Source: Stentor coeruleus (Eukaryota; Ciliophora; Heterotrichea; Heterotrichida; Stentoridae). Taken from it: a stretch of DNA of 64,000 bases. Below the pieces are notes generated by a model, which was not told the DNA's origin, did not search any database, and saw only the letters and a list, made by a program, of their open reading frames with translations. Positions 38,222-48,208 of the stretch are shown piece after piece. Positions within the stretch are counted from its first letter, which is position 1, and each line of letters opens with the position of its first letter. The position numbers and the translations under genes were made by a program. Location of the stretch: positions 62,001-126,000 of the forward strand of contig MPUH01000039.1 of NCBI GenBank assembly GCA_001970955.1, in the 5' to 3' direction.

Positions 38222-39786
38222 ACTGAATTAATTAAATACAAACTAATTATTTAGTTTTGATTATGATTGATTTTTTGATTACCTTTTTGTGATTTGTGAT
38301 TTTGGAATTTGGAATTATAGTATCAAATTTACTGGTTTGATACTTTATTATGTTATAAGATTTATTGAATTATTATGATAGTATATAAAAAGTATAAAGC
38401 TATTTTGGTTTAATAGATTTCTACCAGTAGATAAAAATATTAGACTTTTCTTGACTTACTTCGGCTCGATTCACTGTAGAAATATTTTTTCCAGAGGTTT
38501 TGTATAAGCATATCCCTTGAGCTTGGTTACCCTTCAATTTTGATTCATTTTTTATCTTCTTATCCTAAGTGAGAATGAAATTTAGCTTGAGATGATGATA
38601 TTCTAATATTTTTTTTCAAAAGTCAAGCCAGGAATAAAGATAAGAACTTTTAAAATAGAAGGATCTTTATCTATGTTATTTCTTGGTATGCATTAATATT
38701 ATTATTACTTTATTTGATAAGAGGATATAAGGTAAGATAGAGTAGAATGTATAGACAAAGTGTAGATATTGAAAGATTTTTTATTTTATTATGATGAAGA
38801 TTTTTTTTATGAAATATGAAGCAAATTAGTATTAGGATAATTCATGCTTGATGGAATCTTATGCGGGAAAAATTATCTCTTTGTAATGAGTTTACTTTAA
38901 ATATGAGTAAAGGGTAATGGCAAAAAAATATTCGGAAAAATTGTATTGAGAGAAGGTATGCATATATGAAAATAAGTTGAAGAATGCTGAAAGTATGACT
39001 TTTATAAGATTAAATCTAAATAAAGTATTTACTTTCATAAACTTCTTGATATAAAAAATTTAATTCAAACTACTTAGCTAAAAATAAAATTATGAACTAT
39101 TATATATAAGATATAAAATCTGATTTTAAACATACAAAATGATGGTTCTTAATATCAAAAATAGCATTTATTACTATTTGCTTTCTAATATATTTCCATA
39201 ATATACACATAAAGATAAAGTATGGGCATTTCTGAGATAATTAAAATGCTGATAAAATATATAAGACAAAATAAATCATTACAGAATTTCCTTTATAAGC
39301 CTATCTTTCGTTAACAGATCTTAATAATAAAGCCCATCCAAACAAACTTTAACCTAATCATATTTTCCATAGCTAAAATATACAATTTCATCATAGTTGT
39401 ACTCATAAATTTCTTATTTTTATCTTCATATCTCTTTTCCTGTTACCAAAAACTCTTCAAAAAAGTATTTCTGTCAATAAACACAATTTATTGCCTTTGC
39501 CATCTCAAAAAAAAAAACCAAATCCTAGTATATAGTACTTTATAGGGAAAATAAACACTATTTTTGTATATATCAAAAAATATCAGATACCATTTGTGAT
39601 GAAAATTTCTTATTTTCAACAAAGCTATATTTATTTTTATCTATAACCTAGTTATTTTTGAATTTAGTGAAATATATTGTGGCTAATTCAAGTTAGTATA
39701 AAAATTCTTGTTGGTATTTAGTAGAGAAAACTTAGAATTTTTTGAAATATAGTAGAGTAAGATAGATTGGAAAGAATGGTTTATAA
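38222..39786. other. 1.57-kb spacer, nothing recognised
   Basis: This is a large AT-rich gap between two + strand genes with no frame above background on either strand. It is the longest gap here after the receptor spacer and the 35,661-37,438 region. Confidence 0.45.
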
Positions 39787-41124
39787 ATGGTTAAGCTAAT
39801 ATTGGTTTTATTAGGACTAGCCTTTGCTTGTGATATGTCATGCTTGAATGCATGCAATTCATCAAATGATATAGTTTGTTTGAAGTCTTGTAAATGCTCA
39901 AGTGCTGACTTTAAATTGAAATTGGTTGATACTGCAGCAACAGGAGAGGTCGCTACTGAAAGTGGGACAACTGGAACTACAGATGCTGCAACCACTGGGA
40001 CAACAGAGACTGGTACTAGTGAAACAACAGTGACTGGAACAACAGAGACTGGAACCACAACTGAGACTGGGACAACAGAGACTGGAACTACAACTGAGAC
40101 TGGGACAACTACTGAGACTGGAACAACCACTGAGACTGGGACCACTGAAACTGGAACAACCACTGAGACTGGAACAACCACTGAGACTGGGACCACTACT
40201 GAGACTGGAACAACCACTGAGACTGGAACAACTACTGAGACTGGAACAACCACTGAGACTGGAACAACCACTGAGACTGGAACAACCACTGAGACTGGCA
40301 CTACCACTGAAACTGGAACAACTTCTGAGACTGGGACTACTGAAACAGGTACCACCACTGAGACTGGAACAACAACTGAGACTACTGAAACAGGCACCAC
40401 TGAGACTGGAACCACTGCTGAGACTGGAACCACTGAAACAGGTACCACTGAAACAGGAACCACTGAGACTGGGACAACTGAAACAGGTACCACTGAAGCA
40501 GGCACCACTGAAACAGGAACCACAGAGACTGGAACTGAAACTGAAGTAGAGACTGAAACAGAAACTGAGACTGAAACTGAGACTGAAACTGGCACTNAAA
40601 ATGAGACTGAAACAGAAACAGAAAGTGGTACTGAAACTGGCACCGAAACAGAAAATGAGACTGAAACAGAAACAGAAAGTAAAGATTCAGAAAGTAAGGG
40701 CGAAAGTGGAAAAGACGAAGAAGGTGGAGATAAAGATGAAAAAGGAGAAGGAGAAGGAGAAGGAGAAGGAGGAGAAGGAGAAGGAGAAGGAGAAGGAGAA
40801 GAAAAAGAAAATAAAGACAGTGAAAATGAAGATAGTGAAAATGAAGACAGTGAAAATGAAGACAGTGAAAATGAAGATGGAAAAGAAGATAAAGATGAAG
40901 AAGACAGTCACTTAGTCAGTAAAACTACTTCTGATTTAACAGTTCAAACAACCACTCTTAATGAACTTGTTGTTGATGATTTGAATCTCAGCACTTCAAG
41001 CTATCTTGCTTTCATCCAAAATATTATTTTATTTGTTGCTCTTGTTGCCATTGCCTGCGTGTATTTCGCTCGCAAGGAAAATTCAGCTGAAAGAGGAGAA
41101 ATCTCTTACAGAATAATAGTTTAA
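39787..41124 (+). CDS. Mucin-like surface protein with Thr/Glu/Gly repeats and a C-terminal membrane helix
   Basis: About 445 residues, with one unknown residue (N at 40,597). It has a signal peptide (MVKLILVLLGLAFA) and a small Cys-rich head (CDMSCLNACNSSNDIVCLKSCKC). About 180 residues of TETGT/TTETGT repeats follow, then ET/EN repeats, a GEGEGE run and SENED repeats. One membrane helix comes next (IILFVALVAIACVYFA) and a short basic tail. This is a type I, strongly acidic, Thr-rich stalk, probably O-glycosylated and part of the cell coat. The repeat number is unreliable because of the gap. The long minus-strand VPVSVV frame is only the mirror of this repeat. Confidence 0.75.
   Translation: MVKLILVLLGLAFACDMSCLNACNSSNDIVCLKSCKCSSADFKLKLVDTAATGEVATESGTTGTTDAATTGTTETGTSETTVTGTTETGTTTETGTTETGTTTETGTTTETGTTTETGTTETGTTTETGTTTETGTTTETGTTTETGTTTETGTTTETGTTTETGTTTETGTTTETGTTSETGTTETGTTTETGTTTETTETGTTETGTTAETGTTETGTTETGTTETGTTETGTTEAGTTETGTTETGTETEVETETETETETETETGTXNETETETESGTETGTETENETETETESKDSESKGESGKDEEGGDKDEKGEGEGEGEGGEGEGEGEGEEKENKDSENEDSENEDSENEDSENEDGKEDKDEEDSHLVSKTTSDLTVQTTTLNELVVDDLNLSTSSYLAFIQNIILFVALVAIACVYFARKENSAERGEISYRIIV
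40000..40540 (+). repeat. In-frame tandem repeats encoding TETGT / TTETGT
   Basis: Units of 15-18 bp of the type ACTGAGACTGGAACAACC are repeated with synonymous variation. The mixture of exact and variant units suggests slippage with purifying selection on the peptide. Confidence 0.85.
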
Positions 41125-41909
41125 CTAATCAATAGATCATTTAGATAAATATGATACATAATATAGATTATACAGAATAGAAAATAAAAGTTTAGAATTT
41201 GACTGGTAAAAAATATTGGGAAATGTATATGATCATACTTTTATATTGCAAATAATTTGAAGTAAGACTTTCGATGATTTAAAGGTTAAGTTATTGGTGC
41301 TTATAATTAACTAGACAATTCAAAAAGCATCTGATTTATATACTTGTTTAATAATTGTATATTCTATTTTAATATTCATCAAAACCAAAGTTAAATAATA
41401 TCTTGAATTAGTAATTAAAATTCTAATATACTAAAAATTATCTATTCATACACTATATTTAATCAAAAATTTCTTTATTATAATATAAATATCTTATAAA
41501 TAAAAACTTTCATATAGACTTTATCAGTTCAAATTAATTTAGTTAATTATTGCCTTAAAGATAAGCCTACCTCTTTAACTGAAAATTCCTATACTATCCA
41601 AGCATAATTTTTCATTTTAAATTCCTAATATTATCATCATCTTCAAATATTTTCAATAATTCTTCCTTCCACAGCTTCATTTCTTTTATACACAAAATCT
41701 CACTGAAAAATAAAAAATTGTCTTATTCCCTTCATCCTAAACGTATCTCCTCTCAAAGCCTATCAAAAACAATCCAATATATCATCCTCATTTAATAACA
41801 CCCTCAGCGCAAAATTCTCTTACCCAATACTTAACCATATCTTACATTCTAAAACTTCATAAATTTAATATGTCAACCATGAAATTCCGTTTCTTATAGG
41901 TTAACAATA
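41125..41909. other. 785-bp spacer, nothing recognised
   Basis: This AT-rich stretch lies between two + strand genes. Just before the next ATG is TTTCTTATAGGTTAACAATAATG, which could include a 3' splice site, but no upstream exon is evident. Confidence 0.4.
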
Positions 41910-42791
41910 ATGGGATTCCATCCAAATCCATTAAGCAAAAGCAAAATCGCTTATAAGCATCCTTTAACAACTCGTGAAGGTCCAGAACTATCATCTCCTC
42001 GTTTCTCAGAAAAAATCCTAAGCACTTTTTCATATAAAATCCTCCCTTTAGTCTCTAGAAAAATCCTAAGTCCTTCATCAGACAACAAATCTATAGAAAA
42101 TTATGATGATTTTCTCAACAATTGTAGTGAATTACGAAGACAGGTCACTAAAGCAAGCCAAAAAATCAATAGCAAATTCATAGACCGAATCCTTACGAAA
42201 AAGTTCTATAAAGAAGGCAAAGAAACTATAAGAAATGAAGATTATTTCAAAGGAGCCTTAAAAATAGAAGAAAAACTAAGGCATAAAAGCTGTGAAGACC
42301 CACAAGAAACTAATGAAAATATTAAAAACCATTTAGAAGTCTCAAATCTTCAAAGGATTTTAAGCCCTGAAAACTTATCATCAAAACAGTCTTTAGAGTT
42401 TTTATCTAGTAATAAAAGAGGATTTGGAAGTTTGCAAGTGATTGATAAGAAAAAAAGTAAATATAAAGTTAAAAATACACAGATTAAGATAAACTTTGAT
42501 AAAAACAACTTGGAAAGCTTGAAATGTTTAGATACGATTAATGAAATTAGAGGAAATACAGCTATGAATTATAGAAATAAGAGTTGTTATTTTGAAGGGG
42601 ATAAAGGAGAATATGATATAATATCATTGATGAAAAATGCTAACTCAGGGAGGAAAATTGAAATGAATAATCAGTTGCCTACATTGAAACTTGCTACAAT
42701 GATGGCGAAAAAAGCAAAAATGGATGCGAACCAACTGTTTACGAGCTCGAAACGCATTGTCAAGCTGGCTGGTAAGAAACTTAAAAGATAG
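41910..42791 (+). CDS. Hypothetical basic protein
   Basis: The 293 residues are Lys/Ser-rich, with no membrane segment. The N-terminus (MGFHPNPLSKSKIAYKHPLT) is followed by repeated ILSxxS-type phrases (SEKILSTFSYKILPLVSRK, then ILSPSSDN). The C-terminus is strongly basic (LATMMAKKAKMDANQLFTSS, KRIVKLAGKKLKR) and might act as a nuclear signal. No family is recognised. It lies 47 bp before the BET gene on the same strand. Confidence 0.5.
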   Translation: MGFHPNPLSKSKIAYKHPLTTREGPELSSPRFSEKILSTFSYKILPLVSRKILSPSSDNKSIENYDDFLNNCSELRRQVTKASQKINSKFIDRILTKKFYKEGKETIRNEDYFKGALKIEEKLRHKSCEDPQETNENIKNHLEVSNLQRILSPENLSSKQSLEFLSSNKRGFGSLQVIDKKKSKYKVKNTQIKINFDKNNLESLKCLDTINEIRGNTAMNYRNKSCYFEGDKGEYDIISLMKNANSGRKIEMNNQLPTLKLATMMAKKAKMDANQLFTSSKRIVKLAGKKLKR

Positions 42792-42838
42792 AGAAAATAT
42801 ATTAATAATATTTTTCGATGTTTGGAGGGTTGTATTAG

Positions 42839-43513
42839 ATGACAGATATATTTTCATACATAAATATGTCAAATAAGCGACAAGGGCTCTCAAGAGATGA
42901 AAGCAACCGTATTCAAGGTCTTTTAAAATACCTCGAAGAACAAAATGAAAGTATGGATTTCATTCAGCCACTAGACTACAAAAGCCTAGGCCTTGATGAC
43001 TATCCTCTAATTATCAAAAAACCTATGGACCTATCGACAGTAAAAAAAAACCTTAAAAACGTTCGCTACAACTCACCCGAAGAAGTATTTGAAGACCTTA
43101 TGTTAATCTGGGATAATTGTCGAACTTATAACATGAGTGACTCTCCAGTTTATCATCATGCGGAAAGTATGGAAAGACATATGATTCGTTATTGTAACAT
43201 GCATGCAATCACAATAGAAATCCCAGCAAAAAGGTCTAGATCTGAGCCTACAACAAATGATTATCAAGTCAGAATGGATTTTGCAGAAAGCATGAAAAGA
43301 TTATCACCTAAGAAAAATGCTCTGATTGTTGAATGTATACAAAAAACATGTCCTACAGCAATAGTAAATCTTTCAGAAGGAAGACTACAAATAAAAGTTA
43401 ATTCCTTAGACCCAGACACATTTTCAACAGTATTCCAGTATTTTCTATATAGGATTTCAAATGCCGCTTTATCCGAGCATGAAGAACCATATAAGAAGCT
43501 AAAAGAAAGTTAG
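42839..43513 (+). CDS. Short BET-family protein: one bromodomain plus ET domain
   Basis: The product has 224 residues (or about 215 from a second ATG, MSNKRQ). The bromodomain includes MDFIQPLDYKSLGLDDYPLI, IKKPMDLSTVKKNLKN, and WDNCRTYNMSDSPVYHHAES, with the acetyl-lysine-binding Asn in the CRTYN motif. An extraterminal (NET) domain follows (FAESMKRLSPKKNALIVECI to LDPDTFSTVFQYFLY). BET proteins read acetylated histones and recruit transcription factors. Most animal members have two bromodomains, and this one has a single bromodomain and is very compact. It is nuclear. Confidence 0.85.
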   Translation: MTDIFSYINMSNKRQGLSRDESNRIQGLLKYLEEQNESMDFIQPLDYKSLGLDDYPLIIKKPMDLSTVKKNLKNVRYNSPEEVFEDLMLIWDNCRTYNMSDSPVYHHAESMERHMIRYCNMHAITIEIPAKRSRSEPTTNDYQVRMDFAESMKRLSPKKNALIVECIQKTCPTAIVNLSEGRLQIKVNSLDPDTFSTVFQYFLYRISNAALSEHEEPYKKLKES

Positions 43514-43540
43514 TAATCTTAGTATATATATAAAATCTCA

Positions 43541-44788
43541 ATGGAAAATTACGATTTTCAGATTCTAGCCGAACCTGCAGGGATTAAACTCCCCCGTCTG
43601 CACAAAATCAAACGTCCAAAGACCAATTATTTCAAAGAAAAAGACCGAGCTGAAAGTATCCCGTTAAAAGCTTCAATCAAAGATGACTTCAAAATCCCTC
43701 GAGGTAAAAGCAAAGATTATTTTAGAATATACAACAACCCAATAATCCAACAAGAAGGTATAATACTAAAAGATCCAACAAGTACTCAAACAATACCAAA
43801 TACAAATGCTATATCTGAATGGACTAAACGTATATACTTCAACAAAAGAGGTGAAATGTCATCAAAAAACCTTCTGATTATAATCTTTGATGGGGTTATA
43901 GGAGATTGTTTTAAAAAAAATCTATGGGAAGAAGGTCCTGTAAAATTATACTTTCGAAGAGGGGTTATAAAAGAACTAAAAAGGCTAAAAGAAGATTTTC
44001 AATTAGCTTTGTTTTTTGTGTCTGAAGATATTAAAGCTGGAAAAGTTTTGAAATATTTCACAACTAAAGATATAATTTTCGATGCGGTTTATAAATCAAG
44101 AAATCATTCAAAGTTTATGAAGAAAACTATGAAGAATATATCTAAGAAACCTTTAAAGTATAGTGAGTTTATACAAGATTATACACAAGTTTATGCTGAT
44201 TTTGGATTACAAAATAAAGTTGCTGAGAAAGTTTTGATTGTTACAAGTATAGCTTTATCCCCAGAAGATATGGAAAGAAAAGGAGAAGATTTGTTATGTT
44301 ATAGTATATCAAAAAATTTAGTTACATTTTTGTGGTAAGGTTTATATAGTAAAGCTATTCCTATACATAAAATTGGAGGACCTCAACCTGTTGTTTTTGC
44401 TATTCCAGACCCAAGACTTCATCATAATTTTTCTGGGGCGAGTTTTTCTATTATTACTCAAGCTTTATATACTTTATCGTTAAAATCTCAAAATAATGAA
44501 GTATGTTCATGGACTGAAGGATTTAATCGTACTGATATGGAAAAACTTGAAACTCAGTTTATGTTTAAATCTATATTAAGGGAAAAATACTCAAAGAAAA
44601 TGAAGAAAGATCTTGGGGATAAAACTTTTGTAGGAAATAATGAGAAAGATAAAATACAGAAACAGGTTGAGGAAGATAATGAACAACATAAAATTGTTGT
44701 TTTGAAGACTACTTCGTTAACGAATTATCATTTTATACAAGATCACACGTTTTCTATTAAGCCTTTGTATTTAAAAAATTATAGTTAA
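43541..44788 (+). CDS. HAD/FCP1-like protein lacking the catalytic Asp (one intron)
   Basis: Two frames join when the 15-nt intron at 44,335-44,349 is removed, giving 410 residues. After a basic N-terminal 110 residues comes SSKNLLIIIFDGVIGDC, which resembles HAD motif I (DxDGV). The nucleophilic Asp position is Ile115 and only the second Asp (117) is kept. KLYFRRGVIKELKRLKEDFQ and LALFFVSEDIKAGKVLKYF fit the FCP1/NIF-type phosphatase cap and motif II region. It is therefore probably a non-catalytic HAD protein. The C-terminal half is charged. It lies 27 bp after the BET gene on the same strand, so a nuclear role is possible but only inferred. Confidence 0.55.
44335..44349 (+). other. 15-nt intron in HAD-like gene
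   Basis: The sequence is GTAAGGTTTATATAG. Removal changes TGG-TAA to TGT-AAA and continues the same frame to 44,788. Confidence 0.85.
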
Positions 44789-44858
44789 TGATAAATTTTT
44801 TAAAGTATAGAAGGGGTGAGGATAAAATTACATCATCACTTCTACAAAAATAAATTGA

Positions 44859-46328
44859 TTATATTATAGCTGAGAATTTGTCCAACAAAATTTGGACCTC
44901 CTTATTTTTTTTTTCTTCTGGAGTCAAAATTGAAACTATAACATCATAATCCAATTTAGAAATCAAACACCCTGCTTCAACCATACGTTTCCACAACTCT
45001 AACACAATAAGTTCACTTTCTTTAGGCTGATACCTTCTTCTTTTATACTCATCCAATATTTCCAAATACACAAGCCCTTGTTCATAACTTTTAAACTGTA
45101 TTTCCCTCTTATTCTGTTCAATCTTTTCTCTATAATTATTAAACTTTTCTATTGAATGATGTTTATTTTTATACTTTTCTCTATCTTTCTGTATCAATTC
45201 CAGTTTTTGTTTTATAGAAAACGGCCTATCTATGACTAATTTTTCCAATATATCATTAAGTTTTTTATTTTCTACAGCTTTTGACTTATAAAAAGTTTTC
45301 AAAGTTTCCTTAAGTGACTCTTCAGCTTCTGAACTTACAGTATAACATGTTTCATTTGGTGTTAAATTTGCGATTTCTTTTTGTGATTTGGGTGTATCAT
45401 AAAAGCATGGCATTGCATAATATTGGTTCATTAATGTTCTTAAGTCGTTTTTTTTACCTATTTTTATCATTTGGCGTTCATTAATATGAGATTTGTTTAT
45501 ATTTGTTAATANACATGGCATTGCATAATATTGGTTCATTAATGTTCTTAAGTCATTTTTTTTACCTATTTTTATCATTTGGCGTTCATTAATATGAGAT
45601 TTGTTTATATTTGTTAATATACTTGTCCTTCTATGCGCTAAATGTCTATCGTCTCTAGTGTGTTTTTGATGTTTGTTATTTAGGATTTCTTTAAGTTTTT
45701 CAATTTGTTCAGCTGCTTTTTCTATTCGGTAAAATAACTCATCTTTACCTTTTGAGACTATGAACTCATCACCTTTTGCTTCAAGGAATTCAGAAAAGCT
45801 TGGAAGGACAATTGGATCTTCAATACGCCCGTTTGTTAAAGATACATAAGGTTGGGGTTTTTCTTCGGTAAACTCAGTATGACGAATTTGAGGATTATCA
45901 CCTTGGACGATTGTGCTTAAGGTTGTCATATCTTTAGATAAAGGTGATGTATTTGAAAATGACATATATTTTCCTATTGATTTTTTTCCAGCTCTACTCA
46001 TTTTAACTCTTTGATTTACTTCTTTGATTGAAGAAGATAACCTTCGTTTGATAAGATAACTTGGGTAGTCTGGGATTGAGTCTTTTTTTGTTTGAGCTTC
46101 AAAAGATTTTCCTAAAAAAAAACTTTTACGTTTATGCACAGATGTGGACTTTGGTTTTATTTTCATTAGATCATTGAGGTTTCTAATTTCTTTGTTTATG
46201 TTTATAAGTCTTTTTCGTCCTCGAGAACCGATTTTCCTAGGTATTATCATACTGCTTACCTGCTCCAAACCAATAGCAAGGTTAAAAGTTTTATCGAGGG
46301 TTTTTTTTAAGTCTTCTGCTAATTCCAT
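44859..46328 (-). CDS. Hypothetical coiled-coil protein; contains an N gap and a 108-bp duplication
   Basis: The frame gives 489 residues as assembled. The N-terminus is helical (MELAEDLKKTLDKTFNLAIG), followed by a long basic region and a C-terminal helical half (LYRIEKAAEQIEKLKEI-type segments, YEQGLVYLEILDEYKRRRYQ, LIVLELWKRMVEAGCLISKL). A 36-residue block (starting LTNINKSHINERQMIKIGKK) is present twice around the unknown base at 45,512, so the true protein is probably about 36 residues shorter. No known domain. It is probably cytoskeletal by composition. Confidence 0.55.
   Translation of the reverse strand: MELAEDLKKTLDKTFNLAIGLEQVSSMIIPRKIGSRGRKRLININKEIRNLNDLMKIKPKSTSVHKRKSFFLGKSFEAQTKKDSIPDYPSYLIKRRLSSSIKEVNQRVKMSRAGKKSIGKYMSFSNTSPLSKDMTTLSTIVQGDNPQIRHTEFTEEKPQPYVSLTNGRIEDPIVLPSFSEFLEAKGDEFIVSKGKDELFYRIEKAAEQIEKLKEILNNKHQKHTRDDRHLAHRRTSILTNINKSHINERQMIKIGKKNDLRTLMNQYYAMPCXLTNINKSHINERQMIKIGKKNDLRTLMNQYYAMPCFYDTPKSQKEIANLTPNETCYTVSSEAEESLKETLKTFYKSKAVENKKLNDILEKLVIDRPFSIKQKLELIQKDREKYKNKHHSIEKFNNYREKIEQNKREIQFKSYEQGLVYLEILDEYKRRRYQPKESELIVLELWKRMVEAGCLISKLDYDVIVSILTPEEKKNKEVQILLDKFSAII
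45406..45620. repeat. 108-bp duplication around a 1-N gap
   Basis: CATGGCATTGCATAATATTG... starts at 45,406 and again at 45,514, with the N at 45,512. The copies differ at least once (GTCGTTT against GTCATTT). Being a multiple of three it keeps the frame, which hides the artefact in the protein. Confidence 0.9.
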
Positions 46329-46482
46329 ATTATATTAACGTAAAAAATACTGAAATTGAAATTCTGAACAGCACTAATCCTCATAAAAAGTCTTTATTTT
46401 TTCTTGAAAATAAGTGAAATCCTAATCAAATACCACAAAAAAACTATAATTTTTACCTATAAACCATATATATAATTTTAAT

Positions 46483-47283
46483 ATGGACGTCAGCAGCATG
46501 ACTACCTACATTGACCAAGCTAAAAAGATATTCAAACCTGAATACCACGACACAATCAGCATCTGGATCGAAAACGCAAGCAAATCCGAAATCAAAGGGT
46601 TGAAACTGACTTCAATAGTGATAAAGAAGCAAGGGTTAAAAAAATTCAAACCAATCGAAAAGCCACTCCAATTCGCAGTCAGTACAAAAAGCCTCTACAA
46701 ATTCCAATCGCATTACAACGAAGCCTTTGGAGAAAACGTGACTAAAAAAGTTTACGATAGTGAAGTACTAAAATACGTCAAGCTTTCATCCTTACCTATT
46801 TCCCGAACTTTACGCCCAGAAGCTCTTATGTTTCTAGAACGGTGGATAGAAATTGAACCAACAGATTTTTATACAAACTTCATGTTGTTATTCCTTAGAG
46901 CATTTTACAGTGTTTCTCACATCAACAAATCCGTGCCAATTTCCACAACAAGAGAGATTTTCTCTAGAAAAAAACTAGAAAGAATATCAATTTACGGTCA
47001 TAAAACTTACAATGAAAACAGTATGATTTTTAAACTCCCCGAAATCAAAGGGACTAAATCCTATAGTGTCTTACCTATAAAAGCATCTCTAACCAAAGAT
47101 GTAAAAAGTTTTGTAAATCGTGACCATAAAGATATGATGAAATGGGTGACTGGGGTAAATCCATTTAAAACCATGTATCAAGATGATTATTATATGAAAA
47201 CCCAAGGACAGAATATTGTTGCAAGAAAAAAAGAATATGTGAGTACATCATTAAAGCTTTTACCTGATTTGAGAACTTTATAG
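46483..47283 (+). CDS. Hypothetical protein
   Basis: The 266-residue frame has local GC above its flanks at the 5' end. It starts at MDVSSMTTYIDQAKKIFKPE, with mixed helix and strand, including RTLRPEALMFLERWIEIEPT and NFMLLFLRAFYSVSHINKSV. It is basic overall. No family is recognised. It lies 27 bp upstream of the BCP1 gene on the same strand and diverges from the 44,859 gene across 154 bp. Confidence 0.5.
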   Translation: MDVSSMTTYIDQAKKIFKPEYHDTISIWIENASKSEIKGLKLTSIVIKKQGLKKFKPIEKPLQFAVSTKSLYKFQSHYNEAFGENVTKKVYDSEVLKYVKLSSLPISRTLRPEALMFLERWIEIEPTDFYTNFMLLFLRAFYSVSHINKSVPISTTREIFSRKKLERISIYGHKTYNENSMIFKLPEIKGTKSYSVLPIKASLTKDVKSFVNRDHKDMMKWVTGVNPFKTMYQDDYYMKTQGQNIVARKKEYVSTSLKLLPDLRTL

Positions 47284-47310
47284 TTAATTAGATAATATAA
47301 GTGCCTTAAA

Positions 47311-48063
47311 ATGGAGGACGATCCTATTGATTTCAATCCTCCTACAACAGCTAAAACTATTGATGTGAATTTTGATTTTATGACAGCGAGGAATGAGTTT
47401 GATATGAGCTTAAGACCTTTTATTGCTGGAGTTTTTGATCAAGATTGCCCTGTTGTCGCTTTAGCTGAAAGCATTGCCATGCAGACTGAAATCGGCACTT
47501 TTCTAGTCACTGATGCAACAGATAAACCTGAAGATAATTTGATTGGCTTTATTACATTGTTGCCAATTGTTCAGGGGAGTCATTTAAATTACCCTCATGT
47601 TTATCTTGGAGCTAAAGGTGATATTTCAATGATTAATAATAGTAGAGCTGCGTTGTTTTTATGTGAAAGGGTTATTAATATGCCTAGTGAACTTATTCCA
47701 CATTTACATAATCAATTGATACTTGATTTAGAATGGGCAGAGGGAAACTGTGAAGGTCTTTTTTGTTATGATTATGTGGTAAGCCTTTCAAGATGCATTT
47801 CTACAATGCCACAAACTGGTGCTGCAAGGAAGAAAAGAAAAACAGTTGTTCCTGATAATTTATTGTTTTTTAGACTTGAAGATGAAATAATGCTAAGGTA
47901 TGCTGAAGAAAGTTTTTTGTTTGAAAGTGAAGCTAGTCGAAGTGGATATACAGGTAAGTCAACAGATGATACATGTTCACATAAACTTGTTATGATTTTC
48001 TCAATGAGGAGTTTTAAGCAAGCTTTACAAGAGGTTATTAAAAGCTATTCATCACCTAGTTAA
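47311..48063 (+). CDS. BCP1: BCCIP / BCP1 family protein
   Basis: The 250 residues match the BCCIP/Bcp1 family: IDVNFDFMTARNEFDMSLRP (family VEFEFxxP..DFHGIK), ALAESIAMQTEIGTFLVTD, NLIGFITLLPI, the conserved SRAALFLCERVINMPSELIP, and LILDLEWAEGN. The C-terminus (KLVMIFSMRSFKQALQEV) also fits. Yeast Bcp1 is a nuclear chaperone and export factor (for example for Rpl23 and Mss4); the animal homologue binds BRCA2 and p21. The length is close to family size. It is alone among hypotheticals, so context adds little. Confidence 0.8.
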   Translation: MEDDPIDFNPPTTAKTIDVNFDFMTARNEFDMSLRPFIAGVFDQDCPVVALAESIAMQTEIGTFLVTDATDKPEDNLIGFITLLPIVQGSHLNYPHVYLGAKGDISMINNSRAALFLCERVINMPSELIPHLHNQLILDLEWAEGNCEGLFCYDYVVSLSRCISTMPQTGAARKKRKTVVPDNLLFFRLEDEIMLRYAEESFLFESEASRSGYTGKSTDDTCSHKLVMIFSMRSFKQALQEVIKSYSSPS

Positions 48064-48208
48064 ATTTAATAGTATTTAGATTTTTAGAATATCTTTAGAA
48101 AATTATTTATAAACATAAAAAGGTTGATTTTGTAATTGTTAGAACTTGGCTAAAAAGAAAAAAAACATCTAAAACCATCAAGTTATTATCATCTCTGTAT
48201 TAAATAAT

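Noticed and set aside
40000-40540. CRISPR-like or satellite array
   Set aside because: Units are 15-18 bp, in frame, with no unique spacers; they are protein-coding repeats in a eukaryote.
39732-40643. Long minus-strand frame of VPVSVV repeats
   Set aside because: It is the exact antisense of the TETGT repeat region; the + strand protein has a signal peptide and membrane helix, so this is a shadow.
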